A stretch of DNA of 64,000 nt, from NCBI GenBank assembly GCA_021234155.1, contig JAJEKV010000001.1, positions 1,429,927 through 1,493,926 of the forward strand, in the 5' to 3' direction. Position numbers and translations under genes: made by a program. This document shows positions 31,580-44,321 of this stretch, in pieces. Each line of letters opens with the position of its first letter. Position 1 is the stretch's first letter. Under the pieces are notes generated by a model, which was not told where the DNA came from, made no database searches, and saw only the letters and a program-made list of their open reading frames with translations. This stretch comes from Isoetes taiwanensis. Taxonomy: Eukaryota; Streptophyta; Lycopodiopsida; Isoetales; Isoetaceae.

Positions 31580-33805
31580 CCTCAGGATTCTGGCTTGGAA
31601 TATACATGGCTTGTCTCAAGACAAAGTTTATTTGTGAACACATTTGGAAGAAGGCAGACGTCTTGTTGTTTTCAGAAACATGGGAACATCAAATGAGAGG
31701 ATCAGTATGGAATCACAAAGAAATTGGTGCAGGACGTGGTCATGGTGGGCTAGCAGTGTATATCAGGAACGATTTGGCTGGTGCAAGCTTTGGCATCAGT
31801 AGAAGTAGACCAGGTGGATGTCCACATAACAGTTGGTGGGACGAAGACTGCAAGAAGACCAAAGCATGACTGCCGAAAGCATGCAGGATTAAACCAAAAT
31901 AGGAAGCTCAATAGGGAGAAGAAGAGACAATTTCACGCTAAGAAACAGTCTGAACTTGGTAAGCTTTTACATGAAAATCCTAAATTGTTTTGGACGAAGT
32001 TGGGAGGAAGACGAAAAGAAACTACGGCTGATATACAGGTAGATGACCTTCTCGCTCTAGTTAAAGATATTTATCATAAGGCAGAGGCTGGTGGAATGCC
32101 AATTATAAACATTGTTGAAGACATATTTACTGTGAAAGAGGTTGAAGCCCAACTCAAGCGTATGAAGAATGGGAAGGCTTTTGACTTGATGGGGCTATCA
32201 GCAGAATTATTGAAATGGGCAGATGGAAAACTGATCCAAAAAGTAACAGATGTCCTGAATATGGCTGTGCGAAATGGATTACCAAAATCTTGGCGAGAAT
32301 GTAAGAAGGCTATTAGGAGGCTTATTAGAGCAAAAAATCAGCAAATGGGCAGAGCAACATGGTAAACGAGCGTATTGGGCATGATTCAGAAAGGATCATA
32401 ATACTTTAGATCATCTTCTCAGGCTAAGAGTTCTAATTGAGCAGGCTAAGAAACCGAGGAAATCCTTTTACTTAGCTTACACTGATTTCTCGAAGGCTTT
32501 CGATACAGTGCCACGAGAAAAGTTATGGCTAAGGATGGAACAGCTAGATATTCCAATGGTTTGGAGAGGTGCGGTAGCACGACTGTATGAGGAGGTTTTA
32601 GCTAAGCTGTCATCCGAAATACCAGACAAAATCCAGAGTACAATGGGAGTGCGGCAAGGGTGCCCATTATCGCCAACTCTCTTTGGATTGTATATAGACG
32701 AGCTGGAGGAATGGCTTCAAAGCAGAGGGCATACAGGGGCTAAGTTAGGGAGCTTTGTTATAAAATTATTAATGTATGCTGATGATGTAGTACTGACAGC
32801 AGATTCTCCAGAAGATCTACAAGAACATTTGAACAGTCTAAGTTTGTTTTGCAGCTCTCATAGAATGAAAGTGAATCTTTTGAAAGCAAAGGCTATGGTG
32901 ATTGGTACAACAAGCAAGCCAAATTTCTCTTACCAGGGCGAGACTTTAGAGGAAGTAGACTGCTATAAATACCTTGGTTTGGAGATATGGCAAATTACAA
33001 GTGGAAAGAATGTGTGCAAAGGCGTATCACTGGAGGTAAGGCTGCTTTGTATTCTATGATATCCAAATGTCACAATGCATCATTATCTAGTTGGAGGTTT
33101 AAAAAAATGTTGTTTAAAACCTTGGTTCAGACCGTAGTGTCACATGGGGCTCCCATTTGGGGGCCCTCAATACACGCAAGATTATGGAACCAAGTTGAAC
33201 AGGTATTGAAGGTGTTTATTTTGGAAGAACTTGGCGTAAAGAAACAGACGCCATATGCAATTTTATTGGCAGAAACAGGTCTTCTCCCACTAGAAGCTGA
33301 AGCTTTATGCTTAACTCTGACTTTTGTGAACAGACTTAGGGACATGGATGGTAGCCGATTGCCAAAACTAGCAATGGATATGTCATGGGTTTGGCTTCAA
33401 GAAGTACAAGAATGGGTAGGTCAATGGGGGATTGCAGTAAACAATCTGCCAGATTCCGAGATCAGCATTAGAGAGATTGTTCAAGAAAACTTTGTCAAGC
33501 AATTATTGGAGAAACGCGGTTCAAGAATGACCTTTTATCAAAAGGAAGTAAACCCCTTACTCGTTTATGTCAGCCAAGATTACTTGAATGCCTCTATTTC
33601 TAAGCAGCTGAAAAGGACAATTGCAAGCTATACGACAGGTTCACACTTGTTGAAAGTAGAATGGCAGAAACTAGAACGAGAAAAGAGAACATGTGACATT
33701 TGTGGATCAGGCGAAGTGGAAGATGAACACGTTTTCTTGAATTGTTCGGCATATCAATCTATTCGGGAACAAAGCAACCAAATTTTCATTCTTTGTTATC
33801 ATTAG
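31580..33805 (+). pseudogene. LINE ORF2 (endonuclease remnant, reverse transcriptase, Zn end)
   Basis: The endonuclease start ILAWNIHGLSQDKV is visible, but after about 70 codons the sequence jumps to the linker (WWDEDC), so most of the nuclease is deleted. Reverse-transcriptase parts are FTVKEVEAQLKRMKNGKA (32130), AYTDFSKAFDTVPREKLW (32475-32530), MGVRQGCPLSPTLFGLYIDE (32640) and the catalytic YADDVV (32776-32793). A C-terminal part ends with a CCHC-type CDICGSGEVEDEHVFLNC near 33693-33747. Frameshifts occur near 32365, 32500 and 33000. Not functional. Confidence 0.85.
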
Positions 33806-33960
33806 ATTCAAGAAAATTGGGCTGTTATATGAAATCAGTAGAATATCAAAGAGATTTATTGCTGAATAAGGCACAAACATAGTGTTGATCATTGTATTTT
33901 GCTGCTTCTTGATCCTTAGGGTCCAATGAGGCATGATAATCAATATCAATATCAATATCG

Positions 33961-34761
33961 ATAGAGTGCTTATAATTGTATATTAATCTGCCAAGTATCA
34001 TCCGGAAGAGGGCATCCATAAAAGGGAGGCATCGTATAAAAGAACCAAAGCCTGCATTAGAAAACTCCACATTTGGATTTGGGATGAATGCATCTTGGAT
34101 CAGAACCGTATTATCTTCAACTTCCAAAACCACTTTGACACAATGAGGGCGAAAATAAGCACAAACAGTTCAACAGATCCTGAGCAGACAGGAACTTAAG
34201 GAAAAAGACAAAAAGTTGCAAAAACTGCTGCGAAAATGAAGTCCAACAACTTGTAAGCGATGTCTTGCGATCTGGCTAGTTGCCCGGGGCATATATCTCA
34301 AAACATACCATCCCATTCACAAAATATCTCATCCAGTAAGCTTTTGTGTTTTTGTGCTAGGCTTTGCCACTACAGGGTGGTTCCGCATGAGGTTGGGATG
34401 AGAACCAGCAACCAAAAATTCATGATATTAAAACTTGACATTAAATGTAGGGAAGGTTGTCTCCCCTCCCCTGTATATCATATGCTTTGTTCAACGTTAG
34501 TAAGAAATATAAGTTGAAACAATGTGCCATCTGATTGGCATAAAAATCCACCCTGAACATTTATGCATTATTTACAAGATATGTGCATCTCCAGCACATC
34601 AAGTAAGCTGCTTGCTTTCAATCATTGAATAGGAATGTCGGTAGCAAACAATCTTGCCCATAGAAAAACAAATCGTACGCACCTTGTATATCCCCACGTC
34701 ATCTGAAATTGTTTCCTTCAAGAATGATACTTCGTTATTTGAACATCAAGAGATAGGATGC
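33961..34761. other. Intergenic and 3' flank of UTP13
   Basis: No gene recognised. The part nearest 34761 would be the 3' untranslated region of the minus-strand UTP13 gene. Confidence 0.45.
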
Positions 34762-37700
34762 CTACATTGCCTCGATTAATTTTTCCTTCTGAAGTGCATT
34801 TTGAGAATCCACACATTTCTTTCGCTTGCTCTTTTTACCGGCACTCTTCATTCCACTCAAAATCTCTGAAGATACTAGGCCATCTGCCATGCTGCTAGTG
34901 CTTTGTTTGATTTTGTTCCCTTCCTCTAACTTCTTTCTTTTCTTCTTACTTTTGGGTATACTATTCACAAGTGCTGTTTCCATATCCACAGAGTTGTTGC
35001 CATTCTGTTCAAGAATGATATCTACTGCATCAGCTTTCATTGAGGATTTCACAGACGCATGCAGATCTTTAGAAACACCTTCTTGAACATCGAGTAAAAG
35101 GTTGTGCCTTTTCACTGGCTCAACAACATGCATACATGCCAACGTGTAATCGCACAAATAAGAGCTTCTTACGAGTCTGTCTATTCGACCCAAATGCCTC
35201 TGGCTGTAAGGTAAGATACCTTCAAGTAACTCGGAAATACCAGAGATCTGCAACCAAGAAGTTACAGATGATGAAATAAATCATTTTCCCAGAGGTAACA
35301 TATTCGACAGGATAAAAAAAAATGGTTGCCAATGTGACAGAGTCTTCTCTGCCTATCTTAAATGCCCAACTCACTCTTTCATACAGCAAGGTGGCAACAT
35401 AATATAAATTGTAAAAAGATTCCCTTCAGCTTGATTGATATCAACTGCAAGAGGGTCTCACCATGAAAGAATTCCCTACTCTCTATCTCCTGCAAAACTG
35501 TTTAAAGTAAAGGTACAAACCTGAATTATTTGTTCAGGGGGTATAACACGGAAGATATAGAACAATATGCCCTGTGCAGTGTGGCAAAATTTTGATTTCG
35601 AGTTCCATTCACGTATGTACTGCAGAAGCAGCCGCAGATGCTCCATACCAAGATCCTTCAAAATCATTGATATTTGAACACTTGCTTCATTTTTGCTGCA
35701 AGTTATTTGATAAAATGAGCTACCTTTACATGTATCACCAGAAGTCAGTTGCAAGATGATAAACACTAACCTTAGAAGTTCTGTAAATATGTGAAGGAGC
35801 TTAAAGGGCCGTTGCAATTCGAATCCCAGTTGAATGGCTCTAATATAATCTGTATCTGCAAGAGCATTTGCCAATTCTTGATCCTTGAGCACTTCCTCCT
35901 CCTGAACATAAGATTACAAGAAGAACCAACCACTAAATAAGAAATACAATCTAAATGAGCAGAACCAGCTTCTTGATATTGATCTTCAAAACGTACTTCT
36001 TGTTGTATAGCAGCTTCTTCATCTTCAGCAGTGCAATCTACCCAAATATTGACTACAGAATCTGCACCCCCAGATGCCATCACTTCAGTTCTGTTGTCCA
36101 CTGCCAGTGCCCATATCTGCAATTTAACAAAAAACTTAAACATTATAGACAGAAGACAGCATTTTACATGACTAGTAATAGAATTCGCAGAAAAAAACTG
36201 AAGCAAATTTGTTCATGCAAGGGCAAAAAAGAATCTACTGAACAACCTTATCATTATGATGATCAAATGTATTGACACACTCGTTGCTCTTAATAGTCCA
36301 AAGTTTCAACAAACCATCAGCGCCTGCAAGAAAATAAAACATTGTTAGAATATCTACATCCTCAAGAATCAAGAAGCAAAATTTTTATTCTGCAAATTCG
36401 TACCAGAGGAGACAATTTGAGTCCCACGAGACAGAAAACAAGCCTTAAGAACACTAGCAGTATGCCCCTCAAAAGTTTTTAAGCAGGAACCATCTGAAAG
36501 AGCCCATATACGTATGCTTTTATCTCCTGATGCTGTCAAGACACATTGGTCCACAGGTGAAAACTCAACGCACCAAACCCCACGCTTGTGGCCTTTCAGG
36601 GTGGTCACCAATATCAACTCAGGAAGCTTCCAGACACGGGCAGTACGATCCTGCATCAGTTACTGCAAATCAGAATGGAGAAGAGAGAAATAGACAAATT
36701 GAATACCATGCTATCAAAAAGCAGCACAACTGGAATAGGTACAGCACTGTGGCAAGCACAACTGGAATAGGTACAGCAACAAAGGCATGGCTACCTAAAT
36801 ATATAAGCCATAAAACAGCAACTAAAATGCAACCTAAATACCTGTGAACCACTGCAGACTAGACTGTCATTTGGCGCTATGGCAACTGAGTTGATGTCCT
36901 TGTCATGTGCAGCGACTACAGCCTGTGATGAAAGCTTGATATGTTTATCATGGTTCTCTAGCAGCTCACCAAAATTCCAAAGCTTAATAGTGCGATCACT
37001 ACATAGATGGAGAATAATAATTGTCAAGGAGCTAAACACAACTTAAGAGCCTCAAGACGATAAGTAAAAGTGAAAGGAGTACCTGCTACCACTAACAAAA
37101 AAGTTTTTATGTTTCTTAGAAAAAGCAACTGCAGTGACAGCAGCCATGTGACCAGATGCTGTTGCTATACAAGTTTCAACTTCTGTATCCCACAACCTAA
37201 CCTGGAAGTCCAACATTAGGCTCTTGATAAATGAATTATAAGAGACATGACTTATATGTACCGTGTGATCTTTAGCTCCTGAAGCTAAAAGGACACGTCC
37301 AGATGCAGTTAAACATGTATCAAGGGTCAAGACAATATCCGTGTGACCAATTAACTCATGCGTGAAAGTCTTTGAAACTAGGTTATATATATGAACCTGT
37401 CATCACAACAAACAAAATACAAGCATTAAAAAGGCGGCAACTTAAATATGATATCTTGATTCAAACATAAAGTCTATTACCTGCTCAACATTGGTTGCAA
37501 TTGCAAGGACATCAGAATCATTTCCCAGAAACTTAAGATCTGTTATTTCATCATTTGATCCAATTAAGCGTTTGGAGAGGATCAAGTCTGCTTTTCCATC
37601 CTCAAGTTTATTGGGTGCGTAAAATAGCAATTGCTGATCAGCAGTGACGCACATTAAACCCCTGGCATCAGGCAACAATACAGCAGCTATAAAACCTGTC

Positions 37701-39571
37701 TTTGCATCTTCCTTGCATGCGCTCAATATCCTTTCCGAGGAAGTCTACTTGAAAATCCAAGCTGCACTGAATTCAAAACAAAAAATGTCACGAAAATGCT
37801 GTAATAAAATTGGAAACACCTGTCAGATGTCCAGACTTGCACTATCCCAAGTTCACCAACAGTAAGAAACCGAATAATCTTTCTGGGTTTCGATGGCTTT
37901 GCTTTTGATTCATTTGAATCAACAAAACTGCCAGGGAAGTCACTAGACTCTGGAACAATACAGATTGATTCAATTGACTCATAAACAGGAACAGTTACTT
38001 CTAAGCTGTAGTCTCGCAGATCCCATATGTTGACAACCTGATAATATGCAATAAACCAGACGTAAATATGCAAATCAAACATAACATTTCAGGCAGCAGC
38101 ATAGTACAAATATTGTATCCCATTCACATTTACAAAATTAACTATTTTTTGTGGCACCTGTGGCAGTTTGGCTTAAATGATATTTGCCCATGCCACAGAC
38201 GAACATGAATTGGCTTGAATTGGATTTATGCTTAGCTATCTCTTTAACAGTTGCACTATCCATTGCTCCAGCATTTATCAATTGCCCTCAAGCAATATAA
38301 CTGATTTTGTAGATTTTCACCATCAATTCAAACTTCTCTCACCCAATCACACAGTTGGGGTTAAACAATTTGCCTGAAATGAATATGAATTTGCTTGAAT
38401 TGGATCATGCTTAGCTATCTCCATGGACGTTAAAAAAACTATTTTATTCTATTCTTAACAGTTGCACTGTCCATTGCTCCAGCATTGAGTAATTTGCGCT
38501 CAGTTCAAAATTCTCTTCCCAATCACACCTACTCTTTCAAGTAAAAGAAATTTGGCTTCTGTAGCATCCCCTCTTTTCCGATCAGTTCATTGGCAAAAAC
38601 CAAAATCCATTAAATGTCATGTATAAACATGAACAAAAGCAGTCCACTCATGCAGAGACAATAGCATACCTTATCACGACTGCCAGTGACAAGACTCCAA
38701 CCGTTGGTGGAAATAGCCAAGCTTGTCACGTCACTAAAATGCTTGTCAAGCACTGATACGCATTTTTTAGTCACCAGATCCCAAACCCTAACAGTCCCAT
38801 CTTCGCCTCCAGAAAACAACTGTGCAGATAAACCTTAGTGTAATCAAAAACATAACTTGCAAGCAATTTACATGCAACTTACCAGAAGGCGATGTGCATC
38901 CGGATGGAAAATAACGCACTTTACAACACCTGTATGTCCACGAAATGCATGACTACAATAGCCTCCTTCGATATCCCAGACGAGAACGCTTCTATCAGCA
39001 CTGGCAGTGGCGATAATGCCACTGGAGGAATCAACCGCCATGTCTGCAATGGGAGCTTCATGCGCCTAAAAATATATGTCAAAAGAGAGCAACCTTGTAT
39101 GCTAGGAAAAAAAGAAGTTGGAAACATTGACATGGCTAAGCTCCATTCACTAAAAAAATTCCTCTCATAACTTAGAAGTTTAATTTTGATTGTACCATCT
39201 TATCCAGACCACCCAAATAACCACGGCATTGAGCTCAGAAAAAAAAGGGGGTAACAAAGAAAAATGGCTACCTTCCATGAACGAAAACAGGAGCCAGTCA
39301 CTAAATTCCACTGTTTCACTTGGAGGCTGCGGCTAGCCGAAAACAGCCAATTTCCATCTGGGCTTGCGGCCAAGGAAGTAATGCGTTCCGAATCACCTTC
39401 GAATGTTTTCACTACTTCACCTTCGTCAATGTTCACAATCTTCACTTCATCCCCGCATGCACATGCCACAAATGCACCTCCAGGTAGCAACACCACCGGA
39501 CCTCCCGTGTAGAATAGCTGCAGCAATGGAGAAACCTTGAAGTTTTTCTTGTAAGCCAGAGGAGCCGCCAT
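34762..39571 (-). CDS. UTP13: U3 snoRNP WD40 protein UTP13 (TBL3/TORMOZ)
   Basis: WD40-repeat subunit of the UTP-B part of the small-subunit processome, needed in the nucleolus for 18S rRNA maturation. My exon model (minus): 39571-39272, 39065-38883, 38819-38670, 38037-37820, 37730-37481, 37396-37262, 37201-37083, 36998-36842, 36650-36404, 36323-36247, 36116-35997, 35901-35771, 35695-35521, 35247-34762. All junctions use GT/AG and keep phase, giving about 914 residues (Arabidopsis TORMOZ is about 876). Two WD40 propellers are marked by VWDIEGG, VWDLVTK, IWDLRDY, LWDTEVE, VWKLPEL, IWALSDG and LWTIKSN. The UTP13 C-terminal helical domain (about residues 655-810) includes QLGFELQRPFKLL and LLEGILPYSQRHLGRIDRL. 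A Lys-rich nuclear tail follows. No stop or shift is seen. The least certain junction is the exon 5 acceptor (37731/37730). Single gene, no operon context. Confidence 0.95.
38418..38455 (+). repeat. Retroposon tail in UTP13 intron 3
   Basis: CTCCATGGACGTTAAAAAAA and then CTATTTTATTCTATTCT match the end of the family seen at 4297-4375 and 56993-57065. It lies within the large intron 38038-38669. That intron also has an internal direct repeat around TTGCTTGAATTGGAT..ATGCTTAGCTATCTC (38210 and 38390). Confidence 0.5.
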
Positions 39572-39587
39572 ACCCGAAACCTCGCTT

Positions 39588-39595
39588 AAACCCTA
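39588..39595 (+). promoter_or_regulatory. Telo-box (AAACCCTA) upstream of UTP13
   Basis: AAACCCTA lies 17-24 bases from the UTP13 start codon. Telo-boxes are known to be enriched in promoters and leaders of plant ribosomal-protein and ribosome-biogenesis genes and to be bound by PUR-alpha and TRB-type proteins. The motif and location are seen; its activity is inferred. Confidence 0.6.
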
Positions 39596-39818
39596 GCTCC
39601 TATTTTGTGTTACCCGTTATGGAAGATTTTTATTAAGAAACACGGTAACACCTTACTGCTTGTATGCAACAATTTAGGTGCAAGCAATAATAATGTTGCA
39701 CAATCACATGCCGTATGTTTATAACTTAAGATTTTTAAAGGTTTAGTGAGGTATTCGTATATAAATACATATAAAGATGATGTTGGCATATTGGTTTTGG
39801 AAAAGGGTATTTTGTTTT

Positions 39819-40526
39819 GGGAAAAACTACAAATACCCTTATGTTTTGACGAATTTCACAACATACCCTTGAGTTTTCATAAACTTTTGTAATACCTTTG
39901 GTCAACGTATTTGGCTCTGTAGAATTTTGTTAACATCAAATGCCCTTGTATTTTACGTATTTCATATAAAAGCCCTTCTGAATGGATGTATTTTTGGGGC
40001 AAGGATTTGACATCGGCAGTTTTCGTTTTTGAATAGAAAACAGAGCAAAGATTTAGATGTTTTAACCTGATAGAATCCCAGTGGAAAACCTAATTCGACC
40101 TCACGTGCTTGAATCCGCTCTTCACTGCCATATAGATATGGATATCTCTGAATACATTCATGTTGCATCTTTTCAAGGGCATTTGCTAAAGCAAAACTGG
40201 ATGCAAATCCACCTCCTCCAAAAGTCGTATAGTAAGACTATCTAATATTTGATCATGGCTCTCGGATTTGATGGTCATACTTGGAAAGAACCCTAATCAG
40301 ATTGTCAGGACAAAACTGTATCATCTTTCATCTTAAGGGTATTTGGTGAATTGTGTAGAATCTTAAGGGCATTTGAATAATTAAGGTACATTTTAAGGAC
40401 ATTTGAACAATTTTCAATAATACAAAATACTAAATACGTTGACCAAGGGCATTACAAAGCTTTATGAAAACTCAGGGATATGTCATTAAATTTGTCAAAA
40501 CATAAGGGTATTTTATAGTTTTTCCC
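39819..40526. mobile_element. MITE-like element with ~100-base terminal inverted repeats
   Basis: Starts GGGAAAAACTACAAATACCC and ends with the inverse, GGGTATTTTATAGTTTTTCCC less one or two bases. The arms match imperfectly over about 100 bases, to GGTCAACGTATTT (39901) and AAATACGTTGACC (40431). No coding frame. The GGGAAAAA tip is compatible with several DNA-transposon families. A target duplication could not be confirmed because both flanks are T-rich. Confidence 0.65.
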
Positions 40527-41720
40527 TTTTTTTTTTTTGGAATAAGGTTCAGGGGCGGATAACAGGTTATGTGAGGGCAGAGCATATGGAGCCCTGGGAG
40601 GCCAATGCCAAATTCGGCTCTTGTAGGTGTCGCCGATGCCAAATTCGAACCTTGCAGGTGTCGATTTGGAGATGTGGAGAAGATTGGCGATTCGGAGTTA
40701 GGCGACGTACACAGAAGAGGTGAGCGACCTGGTTTTGCTTTGATTTTTTATTCTACAGATTGTCGAGACTATGGCGAAATAAAGGAGAGCTGGTTTTGGG
40801 TGCTCTATTCGTATGTCAGCAGCACAATACTCCCCTGGTTAAAAACATTCCAGAGAGCAATTTTTTGTCCAGTTACAAAATACTGGGTTTGATTGATCAA
40901 AAGCTCTTCTGTTTCTGTTGCCATGTTTCTTGTTTTTTGTTTCTCGTTGCAGATGCGACATAATTGTTGCTTCATTCGCCTTGAAGCAGAGTATTCTAGG
41001 CAAGCAAGCCTTGAAGCATAGTATTCTTGTGCGAATCTGGCAAGATTGTGAGGAGAGGACTCTAATTGGCAGCTCCATGGAAACAGCAATCTTCTATTCC
41101 ACTTTATTTTGTCTCTTCTTGCTTCTATTTTGCCTTTTCTTGCATCTATAATTTTTGTGGGATTAAGAGCATTGGCAACACACCGTGCAGGAATTTAGCT
41201 TCGAATTTATAAGCCAAGAGCATTGGAATCTAGTTGGGGTTTGATTCCTCAAGCTCTTTTGGTTGGTCGTGTTGTATTAGGTTTTTAGTGACATAACCAT
41301 CTTGACTTGTGAATAATCGACGACAGTTTTAAACCATGGACGATAGTGACATAACCATGGACGACATAACCAAAGTGGCAGTTTGACCCCATCTTGACTT
41401 GTAAAGAATAGACGACAAGGCTTCTCATGGAATATCTCGCGGGATGTGCCATGATCCAATGGCCAGAAAAAAAAATAATACACGCATTTGAGCATTCTTG
41501 GAAGATATTTATAATCTTTTCTTATGATTTTTACAGCCTTATCAAGTGATTTTGCAAGCATGTGCATCTTCCTGGCGTCTACTTTGCATGCTTATTTTTC
41601 TTATATGAGATTCTTGAAGGTCTTGACATTCCTTCATCACATATTTCTATTGTTTCCTATTTACATCTACTAATGATTCGTTTTTTGCATCTATGCATGT
41701 GGGATATATGTGCAAAGCCT
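40527..41720. other. Intergenic with a short tandem duplication
   Basis: A 30-35-base unit (GATGCCAAATTCG.. to GCAGGTGTCG) is duplicated around 40603-40664. The short frames here have no family character. No RNA gene is seen. Confidence 0.4.
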
Positions 41721-41723
41721 AAA

Positions 41724-41751
41724 TTCTAGAACAATCTTGAACATTCTAGAA
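41724..41751. promoter_or_regulatory. Six-unit heat-shock element
   Basis: Alternating TTC and GAA triplets at strict 5-base steps: TTC 41724, GAA 41729, ATC 41734 (one mismatch), GAA 41739, TTC 41744, GAA 41749. Three units already make a heat-shock factor site; six is unusually strong. No gene start is recognised close by. It lies about 330 bases beyond the end of the Helitron helicase frame. Confidence 0.65.
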
Positions 41752-42079
41752 CTATCCCTTGTGGGGGTGAGGGGATCGGGGGTTCAATTCCCCTCTAATT
41801 CAAAAATTTTGGCCAAAAATTGGGAGATCCCCAAACAAATGGACGGTTGAGATGGGCTACCAGTTGATCTCTGAGGGGCTCGATGTTCCATCTACATCTT
41901 GGGCATGAGATGGAGGGAGTGTTTTTTTATTTTATTTTTTATTTTTTTTTTTTTTTTTGGGGGATGGGGGAGGGCACGCATGCCTTGTATTTTGTTTATG
42001 GAAGTAGTTCCTTGTAGACGATGTTTGTCGTGGTCTTGCTTTGTATTTGATTTGTCGAGATGGATGAGCACGCGTCTTA

Positions 42080-44320
42080 GATGCATGTGAGCGTTGTATA
42101 TAGTTGTCCATGTGTGAAGACTTCAGTGCATAGGTCGAGGACTATTTTGTCGAGGGTGAGTCCTAGGAAACTGTGGAATGTATTTGAATACGCGGGTCGT
42201 AGTGGTAGTTGTCGTCTATGGATTGTTCAGGGCCAGTTGTCTGGTTGGTGGAAGAAGTCAACTCGGGAAATGGGGTGTATGTTTCTAATGTGCTGTGGTT
42301 AGTCTATTAGAACTTTCATGGTTACGAATCTAGCATGTGTTGAGCATACCATAACTCTTGCATTTTTTACGAGTCCTCTATCTTTGTCTAATGTCTTTGT
42401 GATGTGGTATATGGTGTTGGGCTTTAATTGGAGTTCGTGTTGTGGAAGTGTTGGATGTTTGAAGCCATTGAGGAAGTCCGTCATTGCCATTGGATGGTCT
42501 TCGATGGTTTGGTCATTTTCTTTTTAGTCTGTCGACGCTAAAGTAGCTTCTGGAGTCTGTTGAGATCATTCGTACGATTTCGATGTTGAATTCGTCAACG
42601 AGAATGTTTTTTGGGGATAGGAATGCTCTCTTCTCTCAGATTGTAGGTGTTAATAATATGTATGTATTATTATATATTATATAAGAAGATGATGGCGTCT
42701 TCTATTTTGGTTGTTGTCTTGAAGAGCGTCAGTGAGATGTCATTGAGAAGACGGCCCTCTCCGATGTCATCGACGAATTGTATGAGGTCTGGGTCAGTTG
42801 GGTTTCTTACGGGTTCATTAAGCTCTAGGCCTTTGAAGGCTTTGAAGTGGTTCCACAAGTGGGAGGATATTATGGATGCGTTTATTGTTGCTGTTTTCCC
42901 TCCTCTTTGACAGGAGCAATTTGTCGAAAATCTTCGGCTGCTATAAATAGTTTTCCTCCAAATGGTCTGGCTATGCCTGTTATATTCTGTACAAGGATAT
43001 CAACTGCTTCTATGACTGCTCTGATTGCCATGGAGAATTCATCCCATATGATCGTTGCTGCAATCTTGATCAATGCGGCCTTTGGGGAATGAAGATCGAG
43101 TAGTGAATGGATGCCAATATTGTTGTCGATGACATGTATTTGAAACAGAGAGTGTGCAGTTCTCCCAGCAGAGTATTGCAGTGATGCTAGTGTTGTCGTG
43201 GCACACGGTAAGATTATCTGGTTTAATCCTCGTATGTAGAGACAGAGATGGCATTAAGTACGTATGTTTTTCCAGTTCCTGCCTTTCCGTATACAAAGAT
43301 TGGAGTTGAGCATTTTCGGTTACTGATAAGTTCACATATATAGGTGTAGATTGACGTCTGGTTTTGGTTCATAGTCTATAACATAGTTGAGCTCTTTATA
43401 AGGTACTCTTCGTGATTGAGAAACTTGCCGAGTTCATTCTGTATTTCTTTGGATGGGATGTTGGGTGTACATAGACCAAAAGCTGCGGCGTCAGTTCCGT
43501 GCAGATTAAAATGTTGTTGATGGCAAGGAGGCTTTCATTGACAGCAGCTGATTGGTTTCCTGAATATTGTTGTAGAAAGTCGGCTATCACGTGGTCTTGA
43601 AATGTTTCCCATAGTTGCAGTGCTGGTCCAGAATCTAATATTAAGAGCGCGAATAGAAATCGTAGTTGTAATGGAGTTTGCAAGCATGAAATTGCCCTCT
43701 GCATTACTGCTATGGCTTCAGCTGCTGGTGCTATTAGTCCCATGGCTTGGGCGGCTTCTTCGTATGTTTTGTATCTGGTCATGGATTTTGAGTTCATCCC
43801 AAGTTTGTGCAGCTTTATGGAGTAGGATGAGTATTAGGTAGAATGCTTCTCTAACCTTTGGAAGTAGTAGCCATATTCTACAGATTAATTGACCTCTTTT
43901 TCTCTCTTGAATGATATTTTGGATTGCACCTGCGGATTTCTGTTCTAGATAATCGGTTGGTTTGAGGGCAATGGTTGACTTCCAGATGGTGGAAGTATAT
44001 TGTTCATTGTATTCAATGTAAGTAATGTGATCAAATCTGGGAGCAAGTGGTCGTAAGAAGTATCTGTCTAATAAAGAGATCCAGTGTTCGTGAACCTATT
44101 TTTGAAACAGAGTCTGTTGTGTCCTTCCAAGTGTAGGGGAAGACATTTTACGGAAGGATGCTTTTCTGTCATGTGGTAAGACATGATTCTTCATGTGGCT
44201 TCCATGGATGATAGATATCATACAGAGATATAATCTTAGATTTCATTCTTCGTGTGACTTTGGTTAGTATTGTTTGCTATAGTAGATTGGTTTGAAATAT
44301 TTGTGGTGGATGTCTGCTTT
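42080..44320 (-). pseudogene. Helitron Pif1-like helicase domain
   Basis: After the MITE, ADIHHKYFKP and LPLHLEGHN continue the Rep-helicase linker. Then come EEAAQAMGLI and LQLRFLFALLIL (43760-43600). The Walker A string YGKAGTGKTY (about 43265-43294) is in a different frame from its neighbours. Walker B IIWDEFSM (about 43040) and FGGKLFIAAEDFRQIAPV (about 42905) follow. The C-terminal blocks are HPTLPQHELQLKPNTIYHI (42460) and LDKIVLDLCTEVFTHGQLYT (about 42090-42150). Several frameshifts. Confidence 0.85.
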
Positions 44321-44321
44321 G

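Larger units (their letters stand above)
30702..33960 (+). mobile_element. LINE retrotransposon with ORF1 and ORF2 (damaged)
   Basis: ORF1 and a damaged ORF2 lie in series, followed by a short untranslated region and a tail of (ATCAAT) units (33937-33960). The tail, the order of the ORFs and the absence of LTRs define a non-LTR retrotransposon. The 5' limit is not defined. A one-base shift breaks ORF1. ORF2 has lost most of its endonuclease and has further shifts. Confidence 0.85.

Noticed and set aside
41765-41800. tRNA T-arm-like string (GGGGGTTCAATTCCCC)
   Set aside because: No acceptor stem, D-arm or anticodon arm at the required distance upstream.
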